Origin: Cryptomeria japonica
Taxonomy: Eukaryota > Streptophyta > Pinopsida > Cupressales > Cupressaceae
Length of the DNA stretch: 64,000 bases
Assembly: GCF_030272615.1 (NCBI RefSeq)
Contig: NC_081414.1
Span: forward strand, 335,525,427-335,589,426
Reading direction: 5' to 3'
Part shown: piece by piece, positions 47,673 to 58,849 of the stretch
Layout of the letters: the number at the start of each line of letters is the position of its first letter
How positions within the stretch are numbered: position 1 is the first letter of the stretch
Notes under the pieces: model-generated
Told to the model about the DNA's origin: nothing
The model's database searches: none
The model's input: only the letters and a program-made list of their open reading frames with translations
Program-made: the position numbers and the translations under genes

Positions 47673-48700
47673 CTTTTTGTGTTGGTGAATAGTTGAGCTC
47701 ATATCCCACTAGTGTTATGTTGATGTAGTAGATGGCTCGTTCTTTTGCTTCATTATCTTGTTGTGCAAGCAGAACTCCTAATGATACTTTAGTGGTTGAT
47801 ACATAGAGTAACAACGGCTTTCCTGGAATTGGTGACATTAGGATAGGAGGTTGCATGAGATATGCCTTGATCTTGTTGAATGCGTCCTCACATTGATGGT
47901 CCCACTTGAAATGAACATTTTTGTGTAACAAATGAGTAAATGGTTGACATTTATCTACCAGTTGAGCAACAAATCTTCTGATTGACTGGAGTCTACCTTG
48001 GAGTGATCTGATTTGACTTATATTCTTGGGAGATGCCATTTCCATGATTGCTTTGACCTTAGCTGGATCTACTTCGATGCCTCTAGCTGAAATAATGTAT
48101 CCCAATAGCTTGCCTGAAGTGACACCAAAGACACATTTCTTGGGATTGAGCCGTAGCTTATACTGTTCTAACCTGTCAAAGACCTTTTCGAGTATTCCTA
48201 TATGGTCTTCTCTATTGTATGATTTTTCCAAGATGTCATCCACATAATCTTCCATGAATTTATGCATCATGTCATGGAATATTGTTTTTATAGCTCTCTG
48301 ATATGTAGTGCCTATGTTCTTTAGTCCAAAAGGCATGACGTTCTAGCAGAAAGTACCCCATGGGCATGTGAAAGTTGTCTTTTCTTGATTTCTAAGTGCT
48401 ATTTTAATCTGATTGTATCTGGAGAAACCATCCATTAGATAAAACATGGAGAGTGCAACAGTTAAATCTACAATGATGTCAATGTTAGGCAAAGGAAAGT
48501 CATCCTTTGGACATGCATTATTAAGATCTCTGAAGTCTATGCATATTCTAATACTTTTGTCTAGTTTGGAAACAAGAATGATATTGGATACCCATTGAGG
48601 ATAAGCTACAGGTCTGATGAATCTGACATCTAATAATTTCTTTGATTCTGCTTTGACTAGAAGAGCACAATATGGATGCAATTTTCTTAATTTCTATTTA
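47655..48700 (-). pseudogene. Ty3 reverse transcriptase and RNase H, minus-strand copy
   Basis: Two frames separated by one in-frame TAG. The first (48681-48343) has IRPVAYPQWVSNIILV, ICIDFRDLNNACPKDDFPL and YLMDGFSRYNQIKI. The second (48336-47655) has MPFGLKN, the catalytic YVDD (residues 31-34 of that block), LNPKKCVFGV and GKLLGYIISARGIEVDP. The RNase H start is PLLLYVSTTKVSLGVLLAQQ, where the first catalytic Asp seems replaced (usual YLSVSD/YLAVSD-type position). It reads into the inverted junction, so the rest of RNase H and the integrase are missing. Confidence 0.85.
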
Positions 48701-50211
48701 ACTAGTTTGGCTCCTGGATTGACATTTAAGTGATGCATAATAAGCTCTGGATCCAACCCTGGCATGTCTACATATGACTAGGCAAAATTGATTTGTCGTC
48801 ACTTGAAGAATTCCATGTATTGTTGCATTTATTCTTCTGATAGAGAAGTTGTTGGATGTAGGATCTTTGGTTGCTATGTTGTCCCAATGTTAACTGCCTC
48901 TGTTGGTTCGATAAAAATGGATGACCTTTCTTGATAGTGCGTAGGTAAAGTGTCAAATCTCCCATCTTATGGTGCCTCAAGGAGGTTTTCACCATTATAT
49001 GTGTCCTTTCTTTTTACTTTTTCCTAATCTAATGTTGCCAAGAAATGGTTTTCAGCATTCGACCTGATATTGTTTTTCTTTGTTTTCCTTTTTGTGACTA
49101 GGAGATTTGGCACCCACTTGACTGGAAGATGCGTTGCTGAAATTCTTGGTGAAAGTTGTTGCAAGTTCAATTGCATTAAGATATACGGATACGGCATGGT
49201 CATTCGGAAAGGTATCAATGGCATTATGTCCTTCATTTTCTCAATCAATAAGTTTGGGGTGAATTAGAGGTAGGGGTCATCAGGTTGAGATGTTTCGAGA
49301 GTATCAAGGGTCATGATGGATGTATCAAAGTTTTTGATATGTATGTCTATGTCTAGAATGGTACTCTCATCAGAATGACCTCGCACAAGGAGCTCCTGAT
49401 CGTCCTTGATTAAGTCCAAGTCAGCCGAATGTGATTCTAATTCAAGTGATTTGTTTCTTCATCTTTTCTTTCTATATCTTTTCTTCTGTCATATTCAACC
49501 TCTTCTAGACTGAGATTGAGTTATGTCAACCTTGCTATGAGATCTCCTTGATTAGTACTAGGTCCATGCTTTTTTTGATTGAGATTTAAGGCTGCTTGGG
49601 AGGTGCTTTTAGTTTGTTTTTCCTGTTGATTTGAAGCTTGCTTCTTTTCCCATTTTATGTTTTCTTGTGCTTGTTGCTTAGCTGATGTTTCTTCTCTTTC
49701 AATTGCCAATTGTTCTTGTCTGTTTTCATATTCTTGTTGTTGTTGGCTAAAAGATGTGTCTTCTATTAGAGTAACTTGTCCATACCCTAAGCCTTTTTTG
49801 TCTATAGCCTACTGAGTATGAGGCTGGATAGGTTCTGATATATCTTCTTTTCTTTTCCCTATAGGACCTATTCCAATGTATCCCATTTTTTTGAGAATGT
49901 TAAATCCTTTTCCATACTTTTATGTAGGTATGCAGACATTGTTGATCTTTTGTTAGACTTCTTCATCCTTGTACATCTTTGTCTTTTGTTTCCTCTAATA
50001 AGGTCCCAACACTAACAAATGCTCCATCAAATATCGGAAGATGTATCACAATTGGTTGTTGTTTAGAGTTTGATGGTTTTCCATAGGATTTAGGAGAAAG
50101 TGGTAATTGGGATATTGAATATTCTTTGTTCCCTCGATCTCTTATCTGCATTTGGTTTTCCATACTCGACAAAATTGAGGCCAATGATTTTTCTTTGGAT
50201 TGTGTGTTCAA
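48701..50211 (-). pseudogene. Ty3 protease-RT linker with G-patch, minus-strand copy
   Basis: Broken frames include KYGKGFNILKKMGYIGIGPI with EDISEPIQPHTQ and KKGLGYGQ (about 49770-49930), a G-patch-like motif equivalent to that at 45.55 kb. A Gln/Lys-rich charged segment (49521-49709) and a segment with KEYSISQLPLSPKSYGKPS (50050-50211) match the plus copy's KYSLHNLPLSPKSYGKPT. Confidence 0.65.
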
Positions 50212-50284
50212 AGATGATGCCTCCCTATTATGAGGAACAATGACTTCATGAGCTAGTTTGAGATTGCTACAATACTGAAATGGA

Positions 50285-50745
50285 TTTGAATCTGCTGAGA
50301 TCGTGATTTCCTACCCATTGTAGGGAAACTTTAGGCACTGATGATATGTGGATGGAATAGCTTGTATGTCATGTATCCAGGGTCTTCCCAAGAGTATGTT
50401 GTATGATAAGTCCAAGTCTTGAACTTGACATGTTGTGTCTTTCTATAAAGGTCCCACTCTTATGGGTAACATCACAATTCCTTTAGAGGAATTATCTTCT
50501 TAATCATATGCTTTAATGGTGATCTTTTTCTGGGGATCAACTGCATCTTCAAAATAACCTAGAGCATGGACTAGACTCAAAGAGAAAATATTTAAGCCAG
50601 CTCCTCCATCTATTAGGACACATTTAATGCACGTCTTTTTATTGATGACTTCGATATGCAAGGGAGCATTATGGGGATGTTGCAAGGACATGTCATCTTC
50701 TTCGGTGAATGATAAGTAGTGAGGGGTTGTGAGGTGTCCTACCAT
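50285..50745 (-). pseudogene. Ty3 aspartic protease region, minus-strand copy
   Basis: The open block 50500-50745 has APLHIEVINKKTCIKCVLID with GGAGLNIFSLSLVHALGYF; the active-site triad reads D-G-G as in the plus copy. In a shifted frame below it (about 50340-50410) a decayed [15 protein letters not shown]-like stretch ends the domain. Confidence 0.7.
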
Positions 50746-50871
50746 GGTTTAGAATTGAGTTATATCTAGATCTTTAGACACTGTTGTATCTACTAATTCT
50801 CTTTCTAGAATTTCTTTGTGTGTAGGTGAAAGGTTTAAAATTTCTAAGATGGATATTTGTTCAGGCATTTT

Positions 50872-52739
50872 CTACAATTGCTCTACTAGATTATATTGTT
50901 TTGTAGTGGATGACGTGTTTGTTGTAGGACTTAGAAAAATAACTTTAGCTTTGCTTCTTGTGATAGCATGAGTAGGTTCTTGATTTTGTTTTTCTTCAAC
51001 TACAATCACATTTACCACATTATCATACGTATGAGCGTAGTTTACTTTCTCTTTACCCTTATCATTATTTGTTGTTGATGATTCACCCTTCTCATAGTTT
51101 GGAAGCAGAGTTTTAAAAGTTGTATGAGATTCGTTTGTTGTATGTCCATCCACAGTTATTACTCCATTATCAATCAAATCTTGGATGACATGTTTCAACC
51201 GCTGACAATTATCTATCTGATGTCCCTTGTTTCGATGGAAATCACAATAATGGTTATCATTACACCAAGGGGGTTTTACTTGAGGTTCGTAGTTCCTTTC
51301 TTCTGGCAAAGTAATCTATTTGTTTGCGAGAAGTGTCTTTAGTGCTGACCCAAGGGGTTCACCAATGTTTATAAATTGCCTTCGAAAGAAATTTTTGGTA
51401 GTTGCTTTTTGGTGATTGTTGTTTTCCTGAGTCGTTACTGAGTGATTGGATAAATTAAAAACCAGTTGTTTTGGTTTCACATTGTTGTTATCCACTATTC
51501 CATCGTTGTCAACATTATGATTTCTATTCCAAAACTTTGACTTATCATTGTTGTTGTTGTGAGTGTTGTTAGGAGGGTGAACTCCTTCTTTGTATATTTT
51601 CAACTCACCTTTCTTTATCATGGCTTCCTCCATTCTAATTCCAATATCAATCATCTTTCCAAAACTTTGATGTCCTTGCATTTTTAGATGATAACTCATT
51701 TGATCATTTAGATTTTCGATGAATATTTCCATTTTTTCATACTCTAGCACTGTACAAGGATATTGTGAAGCTAACTGACTCCATCTCTGTAAAAACGTCA
51801 TGAAAAGTTCTCCACTCTTTTGTTTGGCATTACATAGGTCTAGCATTGTTACTTCATGTTGTATGTTGTAAGAGTATTATGAAACAAAATTATCCACCAA
51901 TTCTGAGAACGATCTGTTTCCAGGTGGAAGTTTGGAGAACCATTCCATAGCTAGTCCAGTTAAGTTTTTCCGGAATAATCTCATCAAGTAGATATCCTCA
52001 TGTGCAAACTCCATACTCATTGTGCAAAATTCTCATATATGATCTTGAGGTTATGTGCTTCCATCATATTTTTCATATCTAGGAGTTTCACAACCTATAG
52101 GAAATGGTATCATGTTTAGATTTTTGTCGAATGGATAAGGACAGATTTCTTGAAGTGAGTATCTTCTAACATTTCCTCTCTGCATATCTTGAATTTGTGT
52201 TTGTAGTGTTTGTATTTGTTGTGTGAGAGTTGTGATAGGATTATCAACATGATTTGTTCTTGCATAATCATGATTTTTCATTCTAGGGGGATCTTGATCT
52301 CTTCTTGTATCATCTCTACCCCTTGCTATATCCTCATCAGATTGAATGTTATTTAGAATTTCTACATCATCCCTTTTGGGAATGTAAGTTTCCTCATTGG
52401 TTCTAGTGTTACTAGGAATTGATGTGTCATTAATTTTGAGACCAAAATTATCCTCATATTTTTTGTTATTAAGGGGGGGTCACTTCTCTTTTGTGTCAAT
52501 TTGTTCACATCAAAATCTTGGGGGAGTGTAGCACCAGACTTTGCTAACATTAGGAAATATTTTTCTTTTTCTCCCTCCAATATTTTCTGCATAAATTTAT
52601 CAAATTGAGGATCTTTTTTGATGTCTCTAACATGTTGCTCTATTATTTCCTCTTCAACTTGTATTTCATCTTCATGTTCCATGGTTCTATGATCTTCAGT
52701 TATTTCAAATGTTTTGATTTCCGTTTTCCAATGTTTCAT
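50872..52739 (-). pseudogene. Ty3 gag, minus-strand copy
   Basis: It starts at ATG 52739 (MKHWKTEIKTFEITED). Segments in order: PQFDKFMQKILEGEKEKYF (52362-52739), LQTQIQDMQRG then YSLQEICPYPFDKNLNMI (52051-52281), a capsid-like block LFMTFLQRWSQLASQYP with MSYHLKMQGHQSF (51316-51846), and the knuckle-like YCDFHRNKGHQIDNCQRLK (51240s). A spacer with THAITRSKAKVIFLS (50872-51309) follows. At least three frameshifts separate the blocks. It is the better preserved of the two gag copies. Confidence 0.82.
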
Positions 52740-53099
52740 CTCTGAGCCTTGGTTAAACGGGCATACATGTGTGTTAGATATTGCACTAGGATTCGATTGT
52801 CCAAAAGTTGTTTTGATAAGTGATCAATTGTCAATATAAATGTGATAGAGTGATATGACAGGAAAAGATGATTCAAGTGTTTAAAAGTTTGCAAGTTTTT
52901 CGATCTTCAGTTTTGGAGTGCAATGATGATTTTGATAAAACCAAGTCCAATAGGAATGATATATCCTACGATGTGGGACAAAATTGTCTTGACCAAACAT
53001 TTTAGTTTCATGATAGAGGATGATAGATCTTGATGAGAAACTATGTTTTTGAGTGATCGGTTTATCAGAGAGGGTGATAATGAACTTTGAGATGTTAGT
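52740..53099. other. leader remnant upstream of the minus-strand gag
   Basis: No coding sequence. The LTR and primer site expected for the minus-strand element are not present; a different LTR family starts at 53100. Confidence 0.45.
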
Positions 53100-53272
53100 G
53101 TAGCATCGTAAAATTGTGACACTTGCAATTTCGACTGCATTTGGGTCTTCACGATGGCGACGCAACGTTGAACCTGAATGGAGACCCCGAAACCTATTTA
53201 CGACATCAAAAACTGCATCTTTCTGCACCTTGGCCTGATCCTCCTTGCACCCTGCTGTCCCGGGAGGTGGGA

Positions 53273-53402
53273 CCATGGTGCCCAGTGCCCTGGTCCTTCA
53301 GGACCATGAAGGACCATGGCGCCGAGTGCCCTGGTCCCTCAGGACCATGGTGCCTAGCGCCCTGGTCCCTCAGGACCATGGCGCCCAGCGTCCTGGTCCC
53401 TG
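53273..53402. repeat. GC-rich 31-bp tandem repeats in the LTR U3
   Basis: CCATGG-initiated units begin at 53273, 53314, 53345 and 53376 (spacings 41, 31 and 31). Each contains CCCTGGTCCCTCAGGACC, whose GGTCC and GGACC halves are inverted. The solo LTR at 24.9 kb has about one unit, so the array expanded here. The related LTR at 57.8 kb has a different short repeat at the same place. Confidence 0.85.
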
Positions 53403-53522
53403 GCCCTATTTTGGGCCCAGTCTCTTGTTGGACATCGGGTCTTCAAGTTTGCAATTTGGAAAATAATGCTCCTAGGTCGGCCGAAGGTCAGAAAAATCAG
53501 TCTCCTAACCCTAATTGACAAG

Positions 53523-53530
53523 TATATAAA
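53523..53530 (+). promoter_or_regulatory. LTR TATA box
   Basis: TATATAAA about 420 bp after the LTR start, in the same context as in the solo LTR at 24757. It lies about 200 bp upstream of the ATG at 53731, so it could have driven that frame. Confidence 0.65.
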
Positions 53531-53730
53531 CTACATTTCCCCTCCCAAAAGAGAGGAAAAAACATATGTGCGCAAGAGGCGGAAGCAATAGGCAAACATT
53601 CAAACATTCAAGCATTCAAGCATTCCTTCAAGCAATTGAGCATTCTAGGTCTCCATTCAAGGCTAGGTGTTGCATTCAAGACAAGGATTCAACCATTGAA
53701 TTGCTCCAGTAGAACTACATGACAAGATCA

Positions 53731-54512
53731 TGCCATCTTCTAGTGAATCAGGTAAGTGGGATGATGAGGGCATGGAGCAAACTAAACCCTCTTGTATTGA
53801 AACACTTAATCAGAGCTTTGAGGATATTACTACAGGTGAAATTAGTGTTGATTCAATTTCAAATCATAACATATGCATATAGGACTTTGCTAAAGAAGAA
53901 TGTCAGACATAGTCAGATGCCTCTTCATGTAGAGAAGAAGTTGTTCATACACCTCATCCACATAGTTTGTGGAATCAGTTGAAGGTGAATGAGGATGGGA
54001 TAGTGGCAGCTTTATCTCAACATGATCAGATGCACAAGCTAGTTGAAAATTACCTTTGGGTGATTCAGTTAGAGAGAAGACAAAGGGGAATTGAAGCATA
54101 GTCTTCTCTTGATATCTTGCAGAAGATCAAAGAGGGAATGGGAACAATAGAAACAAACTATTTACATCTTCTTTTAGATCGTGATCACCTTCTCAACCTA
54201 GTTGAGATCTATTTAGATTCTTTGAGAAGGAAAGAGGAAGAAATTGATGAACTCTGCTTACAATTGAGCATGGCTCACTCCTTACACAAAGTAGAGAAAA
54301 CCATTGTCGATCCATCAATTATCCACGAGTTTGATGCAATAACTTTGGAGGTAAAATAGATCATTGAGGGAATTGATGAAATGCATAATTATGAGATGTC
54401 ACAACATGACTTCAGCACCTTTCCAAATTTTTTTAGTTTATATTTTGGAGAGGAGCATGTTGGCTATAGTATTCCAGAAACTTTCCTCGTGGTTTTTTCC
54501 TCCTATTTTATT
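53731..54512 (+). pseudogene. unrecognised ORF downstream of a partial LTR
   Basis: One frame runs from ATG 53731 (MPSSSESGKWDDEGMEQTKP) for about 260 codons, interrupted by four in-frame stops, all TAG. It includes QSFEDITTGEISVDSIS, LWNQLKVNEDGIVAALSQHD, KLVENYLWVIQLERRQRGIE and NYLHLLLDRDHLLNLVEIYL. Then come a heptad-like KEEEIDELCLQLSMAH and FGEEHVGYSIPETFLVV. Removing the stops gives balanced, helix-rich sequence, so it was a real protein. No RT, gag or enzyme motif is recognised. CAGGTAAGT (53749-53757) looks like a splice donor and could indicate an intron. Confidence 0.5.
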
Positions 54513-54719
54513 GATTGATGGTTGTCCAACCCTGTTAATCAAAATTCTATATGGTTACACTTTGAGGGAAACAACTATGGATATGGATAGGAGAGATGGG
54601 AATTATCACTTTGCAGTCAATGAATGGAGGAATGATGCATTCTTACCCTTCTTGGGTGGTAGAGACACTTCGCACTCTATCATGGATTTGTTTTATTGGT
54701 TACATGGTGTTGTTCTAAT

Positions 54720-55527
54720 TGTTGGCATATGGACACTCCAATGAGACATTCTATGTGATTGAAGGTTTTGTCATTGATGGCAACCTTGCCATCCTATGGC
54801 ATCGGCAAGACATCAAACCGGCAAAGCATTACACAGGCAAGATAGTGCACCGACATCAACAGATCACTCTACACCGGCACCGGCACTGGCATAGAAGAAA
54901 ACATGTATACCGGCATAGAGGCCGACAAGATTTTTGTTATGTAATATTTGTTTATTATTGTAAACCAACTTGACAAATTGTAAAATGACTCTTTTATATA
55001 AAGGAGATCATTGTAGACATTTGATAAGGTAATGTAGCGAGCATAAAGAAAATTATTAGGCAGACCTAATGTGCGAATTATAGGTCAAGGGTATATGTAA
55101 AGAACAGAGCAAGAACCGGTACTGAATCTGGCATTAGAGATGCTATTGTAAAGAAGTACAAGTCATTGGATTAGTATAATCCTTATTGTAAGTCAGTATG
55201 ACTTCTCTTGAGTAGTGAGCTCTAGGCAGTTGGCCTTCCTGCATGTGTAGTCCCCTGTTGTAAGTAATATTCTCTTATTGGCCAGTGAGTGAATATTGTG
55301 GGTCACAAATCCCACCGAGCTTTTTCCCACACTGGGTTTCCTTGTTAAACATCTTGTGTTATGGTGTGCTTTTCATGTGGATATTTCTGATTTTGTTTAT
55401 TGCATTAATTCTTGCATACCGGTACACTATTATTTTATGTTCTGCATGTTTTAACTTAAGAAATTCTTACTACCGGTTAGATACTGATTCACCCCCCCAA
55501 CTCTCAGTATTTGTGGGAATCCTAACA
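54720..55527 (+). mobile_element. solo LTR, Copia-like, with CTAAT target duplication
   Basis: The 808-bp block starts TGTTGGCATATGG and contains GTTTTGTCATTGATGGC. It has a TATATAAA box (54995-55002) and the TTCACCCCCCCAACTCTCAG tract near its end, and it closes TCCTAACA. The 5-bp repeat CTAAT flanks it exactly (54715-54719, 55528-55532). No internal sequence remains. Its architecture matches the LTR at 8059-9260. Confidence 0.93.
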
Positions 55528-55532
55528 CTAAT

Positions 55533-56846
55533 CTTTGTTAGTAGTTTGATAGGGGTTGGAATTTGTTTCTATGCACCTATGTTGGGCGTCATTTATATCT
55601 GCAAGAGACCACTATGGATGGATTGGATTGTCGATGACTCAGTCACCTCGATCTTGGTCACAAGCTCAGGCATCTTCTATGGTTTGGATGGTACTCATGA
55701 TGGTAATGTTAATACATTTGTTCTTGCTACATTTATTCATGAGCCATATTCTATAGTTGTTGGTACAAAGTGGAATACACATGACCACTTTGATATTTTG
55801 TTGGTGTAGGCAGGAGCATTTCATCTCAACTACATATTGAGGTGTGCTCATTAGTTTACCTTTAGCCCACATACACAGGATTTGATATGTCACTGATGGA
55901 ATGGAAGGGTGAATTGAGTAAGGAGTGTTTGGGTTCATCCTAGTGTGACAAATTATTGATGACAACTGATGAGACCAAGTTTGGCAAGTCTCTCACTTTG
56001 CTCTTTCCAGCTAGTTGCTTATAGAAACAAGTGTATGAGCTTTGGTTTGGATGGGCTATGAGGTTATCAAAGTAGTATAGTGTTAGCATGATGGACTTAC
56101 TCCTTGTGTCAGGGACTCACAGTGTGGTTGTATTGTTGCTGCTACCCTCTATTTTACAATATATTGGGGACCTTTACAACTATTGCAGGTGGATTGGAGG
56201 TAAATTTTGACTAGGATTTGTTTACTTATCAAGTTGATCTTGCAATCTATTATTTTAGACCTACATACTTATAGTTTGGGCACTCATAGACTTTTGTGCT
56301 GACAGTTGTTGAGGATCTTTGGGGCGTAGTATAGTTATCATTTAATTTCATGTGGGAGGGGTTGAATTGCTGCAAACATTTTATAATGTTAGTGCATTTT
56401 CTACAAGATGAAAAATCAGTTCACTAAAATGAGATTGGAATATTGGTGCACTTGAGATCCCTCCCTTGATATACGGATAATGGGTGTCAGTGATATGATT
56501 CTAGTGGGCAATAATGGAGATGTTCCTTGGCAGCCATTTTGTGAAGTTGTGATAGATTTTAATCTTCCTCATTCTCAGGTTGTTATTGGGAGAGATGTTG
56601 GGGTTGTCTTTTTATGGTGGATGAGTAGAGTGTTTAGTCGGTTTCCTAAGATCATGATTGATAGCGAGTTTGTTGATATGGACATTTCTGAGTTTTCCTA
56701 GCAAGCTATAACTCATGGGAATGATTTCTACTCTCTTAGGAATTCTAGTTCTGGTTTTGATGATGTTTCTTTTATGGGGTTTTAGGGGATGAGAGTGCAG
56801 TTTGAGTATGATGGTTTACAAATCATGATTAGTGTGGCACAGTATC
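55533..56846. other. decayed continuation of the host sequence of the solo LTR
   Basis: Scattered plus-strand frames (for example 55540-55809 with ICFYAPMLGVIYICKRPLWM, and 56480-56701) suggest an old coding segment continuing from 54.7 kb. Frames change often and no family is recognised. A frame starting at 55285 crosses the solo LTR edge and is not a gene. Confidence 0.35.
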
Positions 56847-58097
56847 TGTAATGTGAGGAAAATGGTGAATCATAGATCAAGAGGAAAACTACCCTTTCCC
56901 TCAAAGAGAGATGAGAATTTCACTACTGATTAGCCTTCAAACACTTTTCACCAAATTACATTTGGAAGAGGAGAGGAGAATTCACTAGATTCAACCTTTG
57001 AAAATGAAGATTGAATCCTAAATGAAATGGGAATGATAAGTTGATCTCATCTTCCTTATTTGAAATGAAAAGGAATTGACTAAATTATGTAGTGCAAAAT
57101 TCACAAATAACTGATTATAACTTGAGATTTCAACATGGGATGAAGTTGTACACCTGGATTTGGCAGTAATATGTCAAGATGAAGCCGCCTTGCGAATTTG
57201 AGGAAAAGTTGCTCAGACCGTGGCGGGAATGTACACGGTCCTTTGAAAAATCCGCAAAATGAAAAGGGTTTTTCCACCTCTGCAAATGGAGCTCGAATCT
57301 GATAGTACAACTGTGCACCTACAACCTATACACAGAAAAGAGAGGAAAATGGGTTGGGATTGGGGGTTTGCCTTTAGGTCAAACCCTAGTTCTGGAATTA
57401 ACCAAGTAATGAAATAAAGTACTTGCAAGTAGTTGTAAATGAAATACTGAATTGTAAATCACCTCAAGGGAGGTTCTGATAGCAATGTTGATAGAAATGC
57501 TTGTGTGGAATTGAATGTTGGAATCAATCTCCTCTTCAATGGTTGAATCCTTGACTTGATTGCAACATCTAGCCTTGAAGGGAGACTTGTTAATGCTCAA
57601 TGCTGAAAAAGAATGCTTGATCACTTGTGCAACTTGAATTTATCCAACTTTGACCTCTCCAACTTTATGCAAATGAGAGGATGAATACCCCTTAAATACA
57701 TGTTAGTGTATTTGATTTTCATCACAGGCCAACATCGGGGGAGTTTCTCACCCAATGCACAACCAATAATGCAACCCTAGGAAGGGTCCTGCCCTAAAAT
57801 AGGGAAGGAACAGGGGCACCATACCCCTATCCTGGGAGGAAAAGAGAGTCACGCCCCCATCCAAGAGGGGACAGTGGCACCATGCCCCTTTCCAAGGGGG
57901 TACAGTGGCACAACACCCCTGTCCTACCCCTTTCTCCAAGGCAGAGTACAGATGAGGTGATGCAGAGGCCAAGAAAGAAGATGCTTTTGAGGGCTGAGCA
58001 ATCTCCGGTCTTCGACCAGGCTAGAGGATTCCATCTCACGTGTGTCACAAACCTAATGCAGTTAAAAATTGCTAAGGTCCCAATTTTATGACACTAC
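56847..58097 (-). repeat. 3' LTR of the gag-protease element
   Basis: In minus orientation it begins TGTAGTGTCATAAAATTG. It has GC-rich short repeats around GGGGTACAGTGGCACAACAC and GGGGACAGTGGCACCATGCC (57780-57930), shares CAATGGTTGAATCCTTG with the solo LTR at 24.6 kb, and ends CTCACATTACA. Confidence 0.88.
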
Positions 58098-58112
58098 AAT
58101 TAACCCCCACTT

Positions 58113-58849
58113 TAATGGGAGTATAAGCATACGCCAATATTGTCAGTAAAGTACAAGGAAACAAGATTGAAATACTTTTACCACATCAAGGAGACAAGAT
58201 GCACCAAGCCCCCAATGGACTTAGGATCTTACGACTTCGATTGACAAAGTAAAAGGGATGATCTAGCAGGGGATAACCATGACTGCAAGTAGCAAAGTTC
58301 CCTTCACTATGAGTCATGAAAGCAAGGATACCAGAGATTACAAAGCAAAACAAAGTTCACTAAGTAATTCTAAGTATCAAAGAAGGAAAATATGAGCGAA
58401 GTGTATGCCCCCATGTTAAAGCGATTGCACGTGCCTTATCGGGAGCGATTTATTTAAGGTAGGATACACCCAAGAGAAGGAGAAGGGAGGGAGCACGTAA
58501 TCGCAAGGATTTAGCCCCCAATCAAGGAATAAACCCAAGGATAGTGAACACAAAACATGAGGTAGTGTTGCTTTCCTCAGAGTCGATATGTTGTATGATA
58601 ACTCATGTGTATCATGTATGTATATGCATATAATAATCGCCATTCCCCAAAGAAGGACACTACCTTGGATGAAAGGAAAGAGAGGATGTCTTTTGAGTCA
58701 ACATGAAAGAAACCAAGAAAATATATCAATGCTTTGCATCGTCTCAAAGTAGACATTAAGGGAGCAATAGAAGAATAGGGATACACATAGAAGAATGGTC
58801 ACAAATGAGAAAGAAATGAGAGGGAGAAAGATCTACAATGTTAATATCG
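58113..58849. other. noncoding interior next to the 3' LTR
   Basis: No convincing frame on either strand. In a complete Ty3 element the integrase end would be near here; none is seen. Confidence 0.5.

Larger units (their letters stand above)
53100..53702 (+). mobile_element. partial LTR (Ty3-type, same family as 23884-25086)
   Basis: It starts TGTAGCATCGTAAAATTG and follows the minus-strand sequence of the solo LTR at 23884-25086 closely for about 600 bp, through the TATATAAA box (53523-53530) and the repeated CATTCAAGCATTC segment to AGGATTCAACCATTGAA. It then departs into an unrelated reading frame, so about 700 bp of LTR end is missing. The right edge is a deletion or recombination junction. 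Confidence 0.8.

Noticed and set aside
53123-53518. 131-codon plus-strand frame rich in Pro/Trp
   Set aside because: It is created by the GC-rich U3 tandem repeats upstream of the TATA box.
55285-55809. 174-codon frame with hydrophobic stretches that could suggest a membrane protein
   Set aside because: It begins inside the solo LTR (54720-55527) and crosses its edge, so the N-terminal part is LTR sequence.
58577-58786. Short minus-strand frames with hydrophobic residues near the 3' LTR
   Set aside because: They lie in noncoding interior sequence and show no similarity to integrase or envelope-like proteins that I can recognise.
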